Origin: Elmis aenea
Lineage: Eukaryota > Arthropoda > Insecta > Coleoptera > Elmidae
Reading direction: 5' to 3'
Length of the DNA stretch: 64,000 nt
NCBI GenBank assembly: GCA_947652605.1
Contig: OX393576.1
Location: forward strand, 11,186,575-11,250,574
The notes beneath the pieces were generated by a model. The model was not told where the DNA came from. It ran no database searches and worked only from the letters and a program-made list of their open reading frames with translations. Within the stretch, counting starts at the first letter, position 1. Every line of letters starts with the position of its first letter. Both the position numbers and the translations under genes were made by a program. Below, one piece after another: positions 1 through 11,325 of this stretch.

Positions 1-246
1 TCTAGCACTAAGTTGGTCTCTTGAAGGCTTAAAAATATTTAAAAAAATATTATGAGTGTTATTCCGCGCCAAAGAAATGCAATTAGGCAAAAATGTATTA
101 CAGAATTTTTGGTATTTTCCAGATAAGTGGTTTGATAATACGACGGTTCCCAATTTTGAAGGTACATTTTGGAATTAATTAAAAAAAACTCAATTACTAT
201 CATATAAGGCGCAGGGTGAAAAAACGCGCCCAACATGCCAGGAAAT
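1..246. other. No recognisable feature (left edge; probable AK8-like intron)
   Basis: I see no exon, RNA gene or repeat here. The adenylate kinase 8-like gene is transcribed leftwards through this stretch, so it is probably intron; the next exon must lie beyond the left edge or be too diverged to see. Confidence 0.4.
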
Positions 247-614
247 CAGGGGCGGATCTAGGTTTTTCGGGGCCCAGGGCTTATTGACGTCCAATGGGGC
301 CCCATTTTTTGTTGGATTAAGAATCTTTAAATTGGTGTTTAATTTTTAACAACATCAAAATCATATTTGAAATATATTTATTTATGAAATGGTGGTGAAT
401 GACAAATATTATATCTTATATAAAAAGCATAAAAAATAAAGGAATATTATTAACAAAAACGTATAAACAAACAAAATTGTTTACTTTACGATAAGTGTTC
501 ATTGTTAATAAAAAAGTATTACAAGTTTATGATAACAATTCAATTTTTGTGGACCCTTGACACTTGGGGGTCAAGGGCTTAAGCCCTATTAGTCCCTATG
601 TAGATCCGCCCCTG
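247..614. mobile_element. hAT-like MITE with 14-bp terminal inverted repeats
   Basis: Both ends read inwards as CAGGGGCGGATCTA, a perfect 14-bp inverted repeat, and 368 bp of AT-rich non-coding sequence lies between them. CAGGGGCGG-type ends are typical of hAT-superfamily elements. I could not see a clear 8-bp target duplication, so an old insertion or decayed flanks are likely. It sits in what should be the second intron of the AK8-like gene. Confidence 0.6.
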
Positions 615-854
615 CGGGAACCGGGAAGTAGGTATATTAATGAAATATGTGCATTTTACTCAGAATTTTTGTTTTTATGTCACCTGAATGTTCATATTTG
701 TTAGGAACATAACTTAAGGCGTATTAAATAAAGTATTTAAAGTTGAAAAGAGGAGAGAAAAATGTCTCCAAGTGTCCCTTAGCATCATGCTAACAAGCCG
801 TGTTTAAAACAAATGTTTTGCATTGTTCCTCAACGAAATTTTGTTATGTTTTAC

Positions 855-1067
855 CTGATTAGCACAAGCAAGCATACATTTTTCAGTTATAACAGTTTGT
901 TTGGTAGATGTTGCTATTTGTCTAGCCACTTCATAAGTATTTACTTTCGGGGAAGCTAATATTATAACCCTGGCAGTGTCCCTGTTTTTAACTGCATTGA
1001 AAAGGATTTGTTTTAAAAACAGTACGTGGTCAATTGGTTGTTGGATAACCACTTCTCTTGCTAATTC
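855..1067 (-). CDS. AK8: Adenylate kinase 8-like, coding exon 2 (gene continues off the left edge)
   Basis: The exon opens after the acceptor TTATAG and closes at the donor CAG|GTAAAA, with 71 codons in phase 0 at both ends. It reads ELAREVVIQQPIDHV, then RVIILASPKVNTYEVARQI. This matches the start of AK8, whose human form has FELMQNMLEQLLIHQPEDP followed by RIVILGPPASGKTT. AK8 is a two-domain nucleoside-monophosphate kinase associated with cilia and flagella. The position of the first P-loop (GxxxxGKT) is filled here by ASPKVNTYE, so the glycine-lysine signature is missing and the first kinase domain is probably not catalytic. The rest of both kinase domains must lie outside the window. Identification rests on my recollection of the family alignment; a pseudogene cannot be excluded, but the ORF and splice sites are intact. 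Confidence 0.7.
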
Positions 1068-1129
1068 CTATAATTTATTAAAATTGACTGGAAACAAAGC
1101 TCTGCAAAATGAGTTGAAAAAAGTCTTAC

Positions 1130-1216
1130 GTGAAATAATTCGTAAATACGATGCCTTTCTAAATATGGAATGTGCCATGCTGGCATGGTTAATTTACGTT
1201 TTGTAGCATCAACCAT
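1130..1216 (-). CDS. AK8: Adenylate kinase 8-like, coding exon 1 with start codon
   Basis: The ATG at 1214-1216 sits in a good context (ACAAAATGG) and opens 29 codons that end at the donor CAC|GTAAGA in phase 0. A 62-bp intron (1068-1129) separates it from exon 2, a normal size for a short insect intron. The peptide ends in MPAWHIPYLERHRIYELFH, which lines up with the start of AK8 (MPQYGEENHIFELM in human), the amphipathic helix before the first kinase domain. An in-frame ATG at codon 11 is an alternative start. The promoter would lie in the gene-free stretch to the right, up to the end of TRMT61A. Confidence 0.68.
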
Positions 1217-2867
1217 TTTGTAGGCTTAAAATATGGAACGTGATTTAAGAAAAATGTAGAGATATGTCGAATAATGACAAAACAGAACACGGCCTTCTAA
1301 TAGCTCAATTTTAAAACTGGTTAAGTGTAAAAAAGGGACAAAAGTATACAAATAGCAATAATTATGACCTCAAACCTGTCTGCAAGGTATCAACATTTTT
1401 AAAATCGTTAAGAATTGTATGAATTTTCCAAAATTTTGTAGTAATTACCACGATTTAATATTTTAATCATGTATAATAAAAATCAGTGAGAAAATGCATT
1501 ATTCAGTACTTTATTTACACATTAAAAAATATAATTGACCGTTAACACTTTTATGTGTGCAAGCAGAGTTAATGGGCCTTCGGATATATTAATATAAAAA
1601 CAAAACATCTCTTGTAATAACGTTAGACTATGTTGAAGTCTTTCGGCTATTAATTCGTTAAGAAATAGATTCAAAAAATATCTTCTAACTCCAGAAATAT
1701 TAATTTTAGACTTAGGATAAATATGTTTAATGTTTTATGAAGACTAATAAATTATCTACTAGAAAACTTAAGAATATATAAAATGTAGTGTTTAAAATAG
1801 CGAAGCTGCAAAGCGTTCCGCAGAAATTAAACACTCACAATCAGTATATTTGAAAATAATTTTGCATTATGCAGCTTGTGATGCCAAACAACTTTTGTAT
1901 TAATAATTTTTTTGTATCCACTCCAATAACAACGCTATGAAATAATTTGTCGACTATTTTTTTTTGCAACTCAAATTAATTTATTGTGATGTTCTTGGGG
2001 ACATATTCGTAAATACTCATATAATAGCCATTTAGTAAGGAAATTGGTGGATTAAAATGCTCAAAGGGTGACAAAGAAAGAGAACCACTAGACAAAGATA
2101 GTATGTGTATTACAAGTGCACATTTTTGCGTGCACTTGACCACAAAAGTTTCGAATTTGAATATACATATCACACATAATAATCAAATTATTTTAAGTAC
2201 ACGATTGAAATACAATTGACAAATATTTATATTTTTTTACGGGTGGTTTTTGAGAATATAATTAACCTAAACGTGATAATTTAATAAAAAAATCCCATTC
2301 AAAAATTGCAACGCAAAGTATACAAATGGAATTTTGGTGGCGCTTAAGTCCCCACCTACACAAATCGTGTGCGCATTCAAGTTCAGACAGAAATTAACTG
2401 TAGTTTAGTTCCTAATATCACCATTGGGAACGCCACCTCCTTGACCTTACTTTAATAGGCGGAGCAACTTGTTTGTATACGAGAGACGCTTAAAAATTAT
2501 TGTACAGAAACCTTTAACACTCTTAAATGTTATTTCTTAAATTAAAATCATTAAAAATAACTCCAATTTACATCGTAGCTCCCTATTATGAGCACCTACA
2601 AAAAACAAGCATTGTTTTTATGTGTCTTCCTATAGGATTTTGTTACAAGATTTTTAATAAACCCTTATATAATTCACCTTAATGATTCGTATTGTGCATA
2701 AAAATGCATTGTCTAGTTAGGATCTTTAAAATTAAGCGTACAAAACTTATGATATCTATTGCAGTAAAATATATTACACTGTTATAATAAAACCAAATAA
2801 TAAAATACTAATTAAAATCATTTATTAGAATAATTACACCCTTTAAAAATTACTTTTAAAACATTAA
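1217..2867. other. Intergenic, no gene recognised
   Basis: AT-rich sequence between the start of the AK8-like gene and the 3' end of TRMT61A, with both genes on the minus strand. It should hold the AK8-like promoter near 1217-1400, but I see no convincing core element. No transposon ends were recognised. Confidence 0.5.
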
Positions 2868-2873
2868 TTTATT
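2868..2873 (-). terminator. Candidate poly(A) signal for TRMT61A
   Basis: On the minus strand this reads AATAAA, 26 bp past the stop codon. A second AATAAA lies at 2821-2826. Either could direct 3' end formation; the nearer one would give a very short 3' UTR. Confidence 0.4.
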
Positions 2874-2898
2874 TTTAAAGTTAATTTAAAAGTTATAG

Positions 2899-3882
2899 TC
2901 AAATAGCTTCATCAGTATTCATTAAGTTTTCGTCACTTATTTCACTTCTTATTGTTCTTGCCCATACCGGTGGTAAAGTTGCAAAAGTTAAATACCCCGT
3001 ATGACCGGGTTGAGTGCTGGGTGGCACAGAAGTTACCGTTTTTATAACTTCTTTCTCTTGCTTTTCCGGTTCATTGTCACTCTTTTTGTTTTTTAAATAA
3101 CTTAAATTAAGCGCATTAACAAATTTTGTTAGCACGGAATACTCTGTCTGTAACACTTCTATAGTTTGTATTTCTTGAAAACCTAGCTCTGAAAGTGTTG
3201 AGCAGCTTTTCTGGACTTGCTCTATGCACGGCGAAAACGAACAGATTCTACCACCACTTGTTTTGATGGAATATAAAGCATGTGGAATGGCTAGCCAGGG
3301 ATGTGGCAAATCCAAGAATACAGCGTTAGCTTTATTAACAACTTCTACACCAAAACCATCAGCACAAACGTCACGCTGCTTTACAGTCACCCATTGTTCT
3401 AGGCCGTGCGATTTAAATTCTTCACTTGCTGTTTTTACCCTCTGTTCATGAAAATCAAAGGTATATAAATGTCCATGGGGTTTAATACTTCTTATTAAGG
3501 CATGTGATAACGATCCACTGCCAGTTCCACTTTCTATAATTACACTACCTGGTGCCAATTCTAACTGTAGTATGATCATACTTGCATCAGGTGTATAAAT
3601 AATTTGTGTTCGGTGTGGCAAAGTTTGCGTCCATAGTTCTGGAGTAGGTTGCAAGATGTACCCCCAGCCTTTACTCAAGCTTATTTTGCATCCAAATTCT
3701 TTCCCAATTAAATCAGAACATTTAAGAGCACCATAAGGAGTTTGAAAGACGTTATCAATTGAAACACCTTTTTTACTAATTGTTTTTTCAACTGCTGACA
3801 CACTATAAACTTGATGCACTGTTAAGTAAAGAATTACAGTATCTCCTTCTTTAACTACACTTTTAAATCCATTAAAACTCAT
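2899..3882 (-). CDS. TRMT61A: tRNA (adenine(58)-N1)-methyltransferase catalytic subunit TRMT61A
   Basis: A 327-residue intronless ORF with a complete start and stop. TRMT61A, paired with TRMT6, transfers a methyl group from S-adenosylmethionine to N1 of adenosine 58 in tRNA, mainly in the nucleus. Residues 1-100 form the family's small N-terminal beta domain, ending in the HRTQIIYTPDASMI segment. The Rossmann-fold methyltransferase follows: the SAM-binding loop IIESGTGSGSLSHAL is at 115-129, LYTFDFHEQRV at 139-149, and VFLDLPHPW at 188-196 carries the conserved catalytic-site aspartate D191. GGRICSFSPCIEQV is at 210-223 and the family's HTGYLTFA near 294-301. A lysine/glutamate-rich insert (about 262-285) precedes it. 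The length is close to that of human TRMT61A (289 aa), the difference being this insert and the tail. The start is the first ATG, just before a TAAATATG context. Confidence 0.95.
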   Translation of the reverse strand: MSFNGFKSVVKEGDTVILYLTVHQVYSVSAVEKTISKKGVSIDNVFQTPYGALKCSDLIGKEFGCKISLSKGWGYILQPTPELWTQTLPHRTQIIYTPDASMIILQLELAPGSVIIESGTGSGSLSHALIRSIKPHGHLYTFDFHEQRVKTASEEFKSHGLEQWVTVKQRDVCADGFGVEVVNKANAVFLDLPHPWLAIPHALYSIKTSGGRICSFSPCIEQVQKSCSTLSELGFQEIQTIEVLQTEYSVLTKFVNALNLSYLKNKKSDNEPEKQEKEVIKTVTSVPPSTQPGHTGYLTFATLPPVWARTIRSEISDENLMNTDEAI

Positions 3883-5489
3883 ATTTACAAAGTGATAAAC
3901 GTCAAAAAGTTAGGTTAGAACGTACACGTTGCTTTTAAAATGCATAATTTGCATCACCTATACATACCATTAAACAAAGACTGCATCTTCCATAATAAAT
4001 GTATTCGCTCAGTAGAGGCGCGTTAATCAAGTTTTGAACTTACTTTAAGTAATAATTAGAGTCAAATTGGTACACCAAATGTTTTTGCAACAAGGATTAT
4101 TGATTTTTATTATGTTACATATTAAATTTTGCATTTGTATGTGACAAAACAGTCGGATTAAAAAAAGGATTTTTATATTGAAAATTGTAGTAGATGTTGC
4201 TTTTACATTTTATATAAAAGATGAAAACCTGCTATTAATTTTTCCGAGACTTATCGTTTTAAAGATCATTTCACTTTTCTACTTTACATTTAAAACCAGT
4301 TCTTAAAGTTATTAAAATTTCTAAAAATTTTATTAACAAAATGGATTACATATAATCAAAATACTTTACAAATAAATATTATTGTATATAACACTAAAAA
4401 ATAATTTAATTAGTTATGACTTATGCAGTTGGACTTTAATGAGTATATTTATTTTAACATGTTGCAATACTAATTAATACATTCAAGTTATTAAAATTAT
4501 ATTTATGTTCTTTTGAACAACAAACTTAAAAGATTATATTTTGTTAAATTATGCAACTTTCAACATTCAGTCATTTCTGTAAAACTTTATTAATAGAAAT
4601 TGAAAACTATTAGACGACGATTATTTTGGTATAGTCGTAAGTGTAATTGATTTTCTAATGATCGTGCTTGAATGGCACAATCTCTTGTAACTTAAGATAT
4701 TTCAAGTTACATTGGCAGTATGTTATAACGATGGTCCAAAGGAAATAATGGTATAAGATCGTTATATTTAGTACAACAATGGAGTCTACATTTAAAACGT
4801 AGAATAGTAGTAGCAATACTTTGGTATTGTAAACTAGGTCAGGACTGTATTGGGTACACAATTTTCGAACCGATAAACCTACAAAAACTCTATAAAAAAA
4901 TGAAGTTGAGACAATTTATGAAGTCAAAAGAAAGTAATTGACTGAAACATTATAAGATTTGTAGCTGTTTGCAGGGCGAAATATACCAAATTAGGGACCT
5001 AACATGCTTATCTTAGGTTCTTAGGCACAATTAAGCTAGTTTAATTGGGACAAAGTTGCGAAATTTCGTTTTTTTCTTCTATACGCCACACTTAGCAGAT
5101 TATCAGATATTTCGTCTATCTTCGGTCCTCATCAAGTTTGTGACTTTTTATGGGCGTCACACTAAGTTTTAGCACAAAAAACTAGCTCCCAAACTTCTTA
5201 ATTTAATTAAATATACTATGGGTGCAATTTGAAAGACAACAGCAAAATATCCAAAAATACGTTTTTTCATGAATTTAATATTTTCTATCATGAACAGTTA
5301 AATTATTAAAAATAATAAAAACAAAACTTGACTCCTAAATTTTGCGATTGTTGACAATATTCTTACAGTAGGTAACTGTACTAATTTTTTGTAAATCGTG
5401 ACATCAATAACTGTGAAAATCGGAATTTCAAAAATATTTCTAATTATGTTTTGTGAAAAGGCACAACCTTACGTACAATTTTCTTGCAT
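3883..5489. other. Intergenic, no gene recognised
   Basis: Upstream side of TRMT61A on the minus strand, so the first few hundred bases should include its promoter. No TATA box, exon or transposon end stands out. A short stretch near 5040 (AATTGGGACAAAGTTGCGAAA) weakly resembles the array at 31.6 kb. Confidence 0.45.
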
Positions 5490-5715
5490 TACTCCGCGTT
5501 CAAAATAAACGTAGTAGATAGTAGTTAGTAGCTAAAGTTGAAATGTATAAAATCAAATGCAATTGTTCACAATAAACGCAAGATTTACGTAGTAACTATG
5601 GAAGTCTTATTTATTGCAAAAACAAAGTGAAGTATTTACGTTTTTAATGTTTCAAATTAATTAAAATTACAATGTTGAACGATGGTTAATTCTACTCATT
5701 ATATTTCGATGCCTT
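5490..5715 (+). mobile_element. Truncated copy of the 46.3-kb MITE (left half)
   Basis: The sequence from ACTCCGCGTTCAAAAT onwards follows the left half of the element at 46276-46741, including GTAGATAGTAGTTAGTAGCT and the later GTGAAGTAT segment, with scattered differences. The right terminal repeat is absent, so this is a truncated, immobile copy. Confidence 0.6.
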
Positions 5716-6015
5716 AAAAAAAGGAAATAACGCAAATAATTTTTTTTATACAACTTTTGCACTTTTTACCGCGATTTTTGGATTTATTGCTGTTATTTGC
5801 AAACTGTACCCACAGTATGTTACATGTTACATCACTGTATTCAGGATTTTAAGAACTACCTTTTTGCGTAAAAATCCAATATGGCGTCTAGTAGAAATAA
5901 CAAAGTGGAAGCTGGTCCAAGATAGACGAGACGCATGACACAAGAAATTGCTTTGAAGTGTTTTCATTATTCAAACATTTCCAAAAATAAAGGAGCCTTT
6001 CTTTACCGATTTATA

Positions 6016-6782
6016 TACAGGGTGTTTCTTAAATATTGCGAAAAAATTCGGAAGGTGATTTCTTATCAAAAATTAAAGGGGGTCCTTCATATAAATTTTT
6101 TCCTTAGACGTCTCCTTTCGGAGTTACACCCTCCTAGAGGGGAGCGGTAAAATTAGGTTTTTATTTTATTTCTCAAATTTGAATAAATGTAGGAGAATGA
6201 TATTTGGTAGATGTTTTATACTTATTAAAAGGTTTTCCATAGTAATATTTTCCATCATCTCCCACCTTCACAGGGGGCTGAAAAGTGCCACCCCTGTTGG
6301 TTTTTTAATCAGAACTTTTTGGTGGGTTAAAATATTGCATTTTTTTTGAAAGCTTGATTTATTTTTTACTCAAAAACTGCAGGTTTTACGAGAAAAACTA
6401 AACAATAAAAAAAGTTTCTACACAAATCAAACTTTAAAAAAAAATCTTTTAATTATTGCAAAATTTCAACCTACCAAAAAGTTCTGATATAAAAACCAAC
6501 AGCGGTCGCACTTTTCAGCCCCATGTGAAGTTGGGAGATGATTAAAAATATTGCTCTGGGAAACCTTTTAATAAGTATAAAACATCTACCAAATATCATT
6601 CTTCTTCACATATCCAAATTTAATAAATAAAATAAAAACCGAAATTTACCGCTTCCCTTTAGGGGGGTGTAACTCCGAAAAGAAACGTTTAAGGAAGAAA
6701 ATTTATATGAAAAACACCTCTTAATTTTCGATAAGGAATCCCCTCCCGAATTGTTTAGCCATACTTAAGAAACACCCTGTAT
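6016..6782. mobile_element. Palindromic TACAGGG element, family A copy 1
   Basis: The ends read TACAGGGTGTTTCTTAA and its reverse complement, flanked by TA on both sides. The two arms, roughly 350 bp each, are inverted copies: for example CGGAGTTACACCCTCC near 6119 mirrors GGGGGTGTAACTCCG near 6662, and AGGGGGCTGAAAAGTG near 6274 mirrors a partner near 6505. No ORF survives. The middle appears shortened relative to the copy at 44692. TA target sites suggest the IS630/Tc1/mariner superfamily. Confidence 0.8.
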
Positions 6783-6799
6783 ATAAAACAAAATTTTGC

Positions 6800-6882
6800 A
6801 GCTTTGTCGAAATTCATCTGATCGCGAAGCTCCAAAGACGCGCGAAATTTCCATGTTGAGCCATGAATTTGGAACACCCTGT
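6800..6882 (-). mobile_element. Solitary TACAGGG-type transposon end
   Basis: Read on the minus strand it starts ATACAGGGTGTTCCAAATTC and continues with CAACATGG, the same layout as the other TACAGGG ends. No partner end is visible nearby, so this is a relic. Confidence 0.45.
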
Positions 6883-6997
6883 ATATGCCTTTCGCGGCTT
6901 AACTGTCAAGTGATTGTTTCTTAGTACAATGTCCAATAATTTATTTACGTGTACGTGAATTTACAGTTTTTAAATTTGAAATATATGATTTGTTTCA

Positions 6998-7515
6998 TAC
7001 AGGGTTTACCAGATTACATTTCCAGCATGGGGATCTCGCTTATTATTAGAGATACAGGTTTGTTTAAATTAGATGAACTATTCCCAAGTGTCAGAAGAGC
7101 TACAATCAATTTTGCAAAGTACAAAATTCCTCGTGCTTCAGATGTTATAGCAGAAAATATGAAAATGTCGAATTTCTTTTTTCTTTCATAACTTTTTTGT
7201 CTTAATCATTAGAACAATTTTATTTGTATTACAGGAACTTTTTAATGGAGAATGTAACTGTTATTTTAGATTTTTTTAACACCCACCATTTTTGACATAT
7301 TATCCCTAGTTTCATTTTTTCTTATGGGCCGCGAAGTTGGCTATGAAATAGTTAAATGCTATAACATCTGAAGCACGAGGAATTTTGTACTTACTTTGAA
7401 AAATTGATTGTAGCTCTTCTCACACTTGGGAATAATTCATCTAATTTAAACAAACCTGTATCTCTTATAATAAGCGAGATCCCCATGCTGGAAATGTAAT
7501 CTGGTACACCCTGTA
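6998..7515. mobile_element. Palindromic TACAGGG element, family B copy 1
   Basis: A fold-back of about 518 bp. The left end reads TACAGGGTTTACCAGATTAC and the right end is its near inverse, followed by TA. The block CAGCATGGGGATCTCGCTTA (7023-7042) reappears inverted at about 7469-7488, and the GAAGCACGAGG/CCTCGTGCTTC block is mirrored too. It lies about 300 bp past the stop codon of the SLC16-like gene, so that gene's transcript may end inside or just before it. Confidence 0.8.
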
Positions 7516-7810
7516 TACTTAAAAATGAACTCAAGTCTCAGCTAGATAAGGGGGACGGGGTTACTGGTGTGGGTTCTAAATGATAAAATGATGAGATCCA
7601 ATAAGCTTAACTTAGAGGAAACTACAACAGTGGTAGTAAAGTATAATTTATAAATATCTACGAATCATAATACAGCAGTATGACCACTACAACTCGTCAG
7701 ATAATAGAGTTATTGTACTGTTACATTACGTACATGAGTGTAAAACTCCTATGAGGTAGTCCTTAATCAACTGACGGCAGTAACTATATTATTATTTAGT
7801 ACAATTAATA

Positions 7811-8478
7811 CTAGACGGACGATTCATCGATTACTGTAATTACACGATTTGGAAAAACTTTCCACTTCGCATTGGTCCTACTCAGTCCGTTGCTTTCATC
7901 GTCGTTCCCTCCTGCCTGATCGTCATTGATTCCTTGGGCCATCCGAGATCTCGCCAAAGACCATCTCCTGCCTTTCCTGTCTAATATCACAGGCAACTCT
8001 GCTATGAGATTATTTTCAAATTCGCTAAGCATAAGGTAATTCTCTACTTTATTACACGAGGTTATGCAGTCTCCGATATAATCTAAATCGTCTAACAAGT
8101 TGTCGGGGAGATCCATGTCTGCTATGCCCTCCTCGGAGATGCAAGTGAGTTCCGGCTTGTCGCTGGAACCGACTATGTTATCGATGATTCCGGGCGGTTG
8201 ATTAGGGGCTAAATCGGCTCCCAGAACGAGAGCGGCAGCTGCCGCACCCGCAGTCACGCCGATTTCATTTTCGGGTTCTTGAGAGAACGACAATTTACGC
8301 CTCTTCGGGCAACTCTCGTTTACGCAGACATGTCGCGTGCCGTTCGCTCTTGTATGCTTGTGTCGGGCAATGTTGCGACGGTGGAGATCGATCAGGAAAA
8401 GGGTTAAACTTCCAACTAGCACGCATGTGGAGCTGAAGTAGTAACCAGTTTTTTCTCCACACTTTTCGTTCATGTAAC
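7811..8478 (-). CDS. SLC16-like gene, exon 7 (TM12, cytoplasmic tail, stop)
   Basis: The acceptor TTTTTTACCAG|GTTACATG opens the exon; the first two bases complete a glycine codon begun in exon 6. GYMNEKCGEKTGYYFSS leads into TM12 (CVLVGSLTLFLIDL), and a long C-terminal tail follows. The tail has a basic stretch after the membrane, an alanine-rich patch (TAGAAAAALVLGA), an acidic segment rich in aspartate (DMDLPDNLLDDLDYIGD) and a basic RKGRRWSLARSRM motif near the end. The stop is TAG at 7811-7813. Residues about 450-671. Its base composition is far more balanced than the flanking intron, supporting selection on the coding sequence. Confidence 0.9.
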
Positions 8479-8644
8479 CTGGTAAAAAAGACTTAAGTGT
8501 TTCTACTTAAAGACGATACAAGAGCAAGCTCTCAAGTAATCTACCTAGCAATGAAAAAGAAAAGTAACAGTTTTAGCTTTGTACAGTCAGCTTGCTGTTA
8601 AATTTATAAATTTAACTGCCAAATTGAGTTTGGATTGAACGATT

Positions 8645-10497
8645 TGGGTGATTGATTGAGACCGGGACTTAAAAAGATATGAAAAATGAAAAAGGTTATT
8701 GATCTGAAATTTTGGTTATGACCATAATGGCATCTGATCTGTTTATTGAAAATATTTTCAAGATGGCGACACTTCCGTAAATACCGGAAGTTGACGTCTA
8801 CTTTCTTATTTCAAATACAATGGTATATTTTTTATTGAATTTTTGAATTTAACACGTTATATTAGAGGGACTTTTGTTAGCATTCCCTATACCTGAGTGC
8901 AGTCGTTATTTAGATTTTTGGACTTTTTTGAAAATGTTTGGATTTTCATTGTGATGCTTAATATAGAAAAAACGCTTAAATTTAGACCATGCCTAGAAGA
9001 AACCTTGGAGTACATCCTGGAATTTTTGCAATCGATGCATTACTTACAGGGTGTCCAAAATTTAATTTTCCTTTAATACAAGTTCAGACCACTAGGACTC
9101 GTTTTTTTCAAATACAATGCCCAAATTATTTTTTCATTTTCTAATGCAAAATTACATTCTGCATCCATCTGTATTAGCGTTTCCTATACCTATTTGCAAC
9201 AATTTTCGAGTTATTAAGAATTTTTGATAAAGTTAAGAGAAATTGTAACATTTTTAAATAGTAAGCCTTAGAAATGACAACAAATGGCAATATTTATAAC
9301 TGTAAACCACTTTTATTGAGTTTGTCTGAAGTATCCATGAAAATGGAAAATCAATGGTATTAAAACACGGATATTTGTAATTTATTTTACATTCATAGAC
9401 AATATCACAAGATTATTGAAAGTGCGAACGAATAGTTGTGCATTTTTAATGTAGCTTGTACAGCATGATATGTTAAACCCGAGTCTTGCGCTGCCAATCG
9501 AATTGACCGCTGAGGATGGTCATTAAAATATCCCAGGATGTTAACTTTGTTAGTTTCATTATTTGTCACACGCTTAGGTCGAATACTAGCAAATTTCACT
9601 CTTCTAAATTGCAAAAAAATTGATTCTACTCATTGAAATTTCTGTCTGGTCATTACAGTCAAATGAGGATACCTCTCACTGAACACACGGTAAGTTCTTT
9701 CAATAATCTTGTGACATTCTTCATGAACATAAAATAAGTTCAAAATATTCGTGTTTGAATACTCTTGATTTTCCATTTTCATGGATACTTTAGACAAACT
9801 CAATAAAAGTGGTTTACAGTTATAAATATTGCCATTTCTAAAGCTTACTATTTAAAAATGTTGCAATTTCTCTTAACCTTATCAAAAATTCTTAATAAAT
9901 CGAAAATTGTTGCAGATAGGTATAGGAAACGCTAATACAGATTGATGCAGAATGTAATTTTGCATCAGAAAATGAAAAAATAATTTTGGCACTTTATTTG
10001 AGAAAAACGAGTTTTAGTGGTCTGAACTTGTATTAAAAGAAAATTAAATTTTGGACACCCTGTAAGTAATGCATCGATTGCAAAAATTCCAGGATGTCTT
10101 CCAAGGTTTCTTTTAGGCATGGTCTAAATTTAAGCGTTTTTTCTTCCAAAATGGCCGCGTTAGATAATATTAAGCATCACGATGAAAATCAAAAAATTTT
10201 CAAAAAAGTCCAAAAATTTAAAAAACTACTGCACTTAGATATAGGGAATGCTAATGAAAGTCCTTCTTAAATAACGTTTTAAATCCAATAACGCAATAAA
10301 AAATAGATTATTGTATTTGAAATAAGAAAGTAGACGTCAACTTCCGGTATATCCGGAAGTGTCGCCATATTGAAAATATTTTCAATAAACAGATCAGATG
10401 CCGTTTTGATCATAACCAATTTCAGATCAATACCCTTTTTCATTCTTCATATATTTTTAAGTCCCGGTTTCAATCAATCACCCTGTATTTTGATCAT
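8645..10497. mobile_element. Large palindromic element, family C copy 1 (with inner TACAGGG element)
   Basis: A fold-back of about 1.85 kb in intron 6. Outer ends read GGGTGATTGATTGAGACCGG on the left and its inverse with CCCTGTA on the right. Mirrored landmarks include AGTTGACGTCTACTTTCTTA (about 8789) against its inverse near 10330. An inner pair of ends, ACAGGGTGTCCAAAAT at 9046 and its inverse ending at 10063, is also part of the palindrome, as are the bases between inner and outer ends. The loop (about 9430-9690) holds a transposase fragment. The left outer end has lost its TACA. Confidence 0.82.
9405..9775 (-). pseudogene. N-terminal fragment of a DUF4817-type transposase in a palindrome loop
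   Basis: On the minus strand an ATG at 9773-9775 opens MENQEYSNTNILNLF, then ECHKIIERTYRVFSERYPH, which looks like the helix-turn-helix start of arthropod DUF4817-type (IS630/Tc1-mariner-like) transposases. A stop interrupts near 9632. In another frame the sequence resumes with RPKRVTNNETNKVNILGYF and HPQRSIRLAAQDSGLTYHA, the second helix-turn-helix. No catalytic domain follows; the rest has been replaced by the mirrored arm. It cannot encode active transposase. Confidence 0.65.
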
Positions 10498-10559
10498 TTT
10501 TGTGTTGTGATATGCGTAAAATCAATCTTGAGAAGAAGTGTTATAAAATGTTAACAAAA

Positions 10560-11325
10560 GTGGGTAATGGACCCAAATTTATATATGGAAGGGTGGACGC
10601 GGTGTTGTGAGGAACACTCGCCAATATATTTTAGGTAAAATACTGATCCAGAGCTAAAATGGGACAGAAAATCAGTCTGGAAAGATCTCCGAAGGCACAA
10701 GAAACGATAAGGAGGTCGAGAAATTGGTGTTGGCTGATCGCCGAACGAAAGTATTATCGTCCAGAAAGTATCTGATACAACAGTTCTAAACATTTTACGT
10801 GATTTGGACGTCTGGGTGTTGGATATCGAGACTTCTTATACCAGAGTAAAAATTTTGCAGGAAGAAAATTTCTCAAAAAAAAATTGGATGCCTTACAAAA
10901 CGATATTTTTTTAAAGAATTTTTACGGGAAACGAGTCCTGGGTATTTCCACTGGGACCCTCCTACAATACTAAAGCCCATGCAGTGGGTTCATTAGAGTT
11001 CCTCACCTCCAAAAAAACTAAAACCCCATCTTTTGCAGGAAAACTGATAGCAAGAATTTTTTTTTGGATGCCGAGAAACGTTATTGGTCGAATAATTGTA
11101 AAATGGTGCTAAAATTACAGAAGTTTATGATAAAACTATTTAAAATTTATATTTATTGGCAAATCTTAAAAAAATCTTTAAGGAGGCCATTTAAATCTAA
11201 TGAAGAGGCTAAAGCCACCGTGGAGAAATATTTTGCCTCATAAAGACTTTTTTCCCAATTGTATAAATGTTGGAATAAGTGTGTAGTTGTCGGTGTGTTG
11301 TTAACGATGAAAAGTAAAATTTGGA
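10560..11325 (+). pseudogene. Mariner-family transposase relic
   Basis: Pieces of a mariner transposase appear in order but in shifting frames: EKLVLADRRTKV (about 10720), KVSDTTVLNILRDLD, TGNESWVFPLGPSYN (about 10927, normally TGDE with the first catalytic Asp, here Asn), GKLIARIFFW, and at the C-terminus SNEEAKATVEKYFAS with CWNKCVVV near 11200-11290. Multiple stops and shifts make it dead. It lies in intron 6 of the SLC16-like gene, in the opposite orientation to that gene. Confidence 0.7.

Noticed and set aside
976..1206. 76-codon plus-strand ORF
   Set aside because: Antisense to the two AK8-like exons and their 62-bp intron, which have matching splice sites and a family match.
3224..3451. 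75-codon plus-strand ORF
   Set aside because: Lies wholly inside TRMT61A on the opposite strand; a shadow of that gene.
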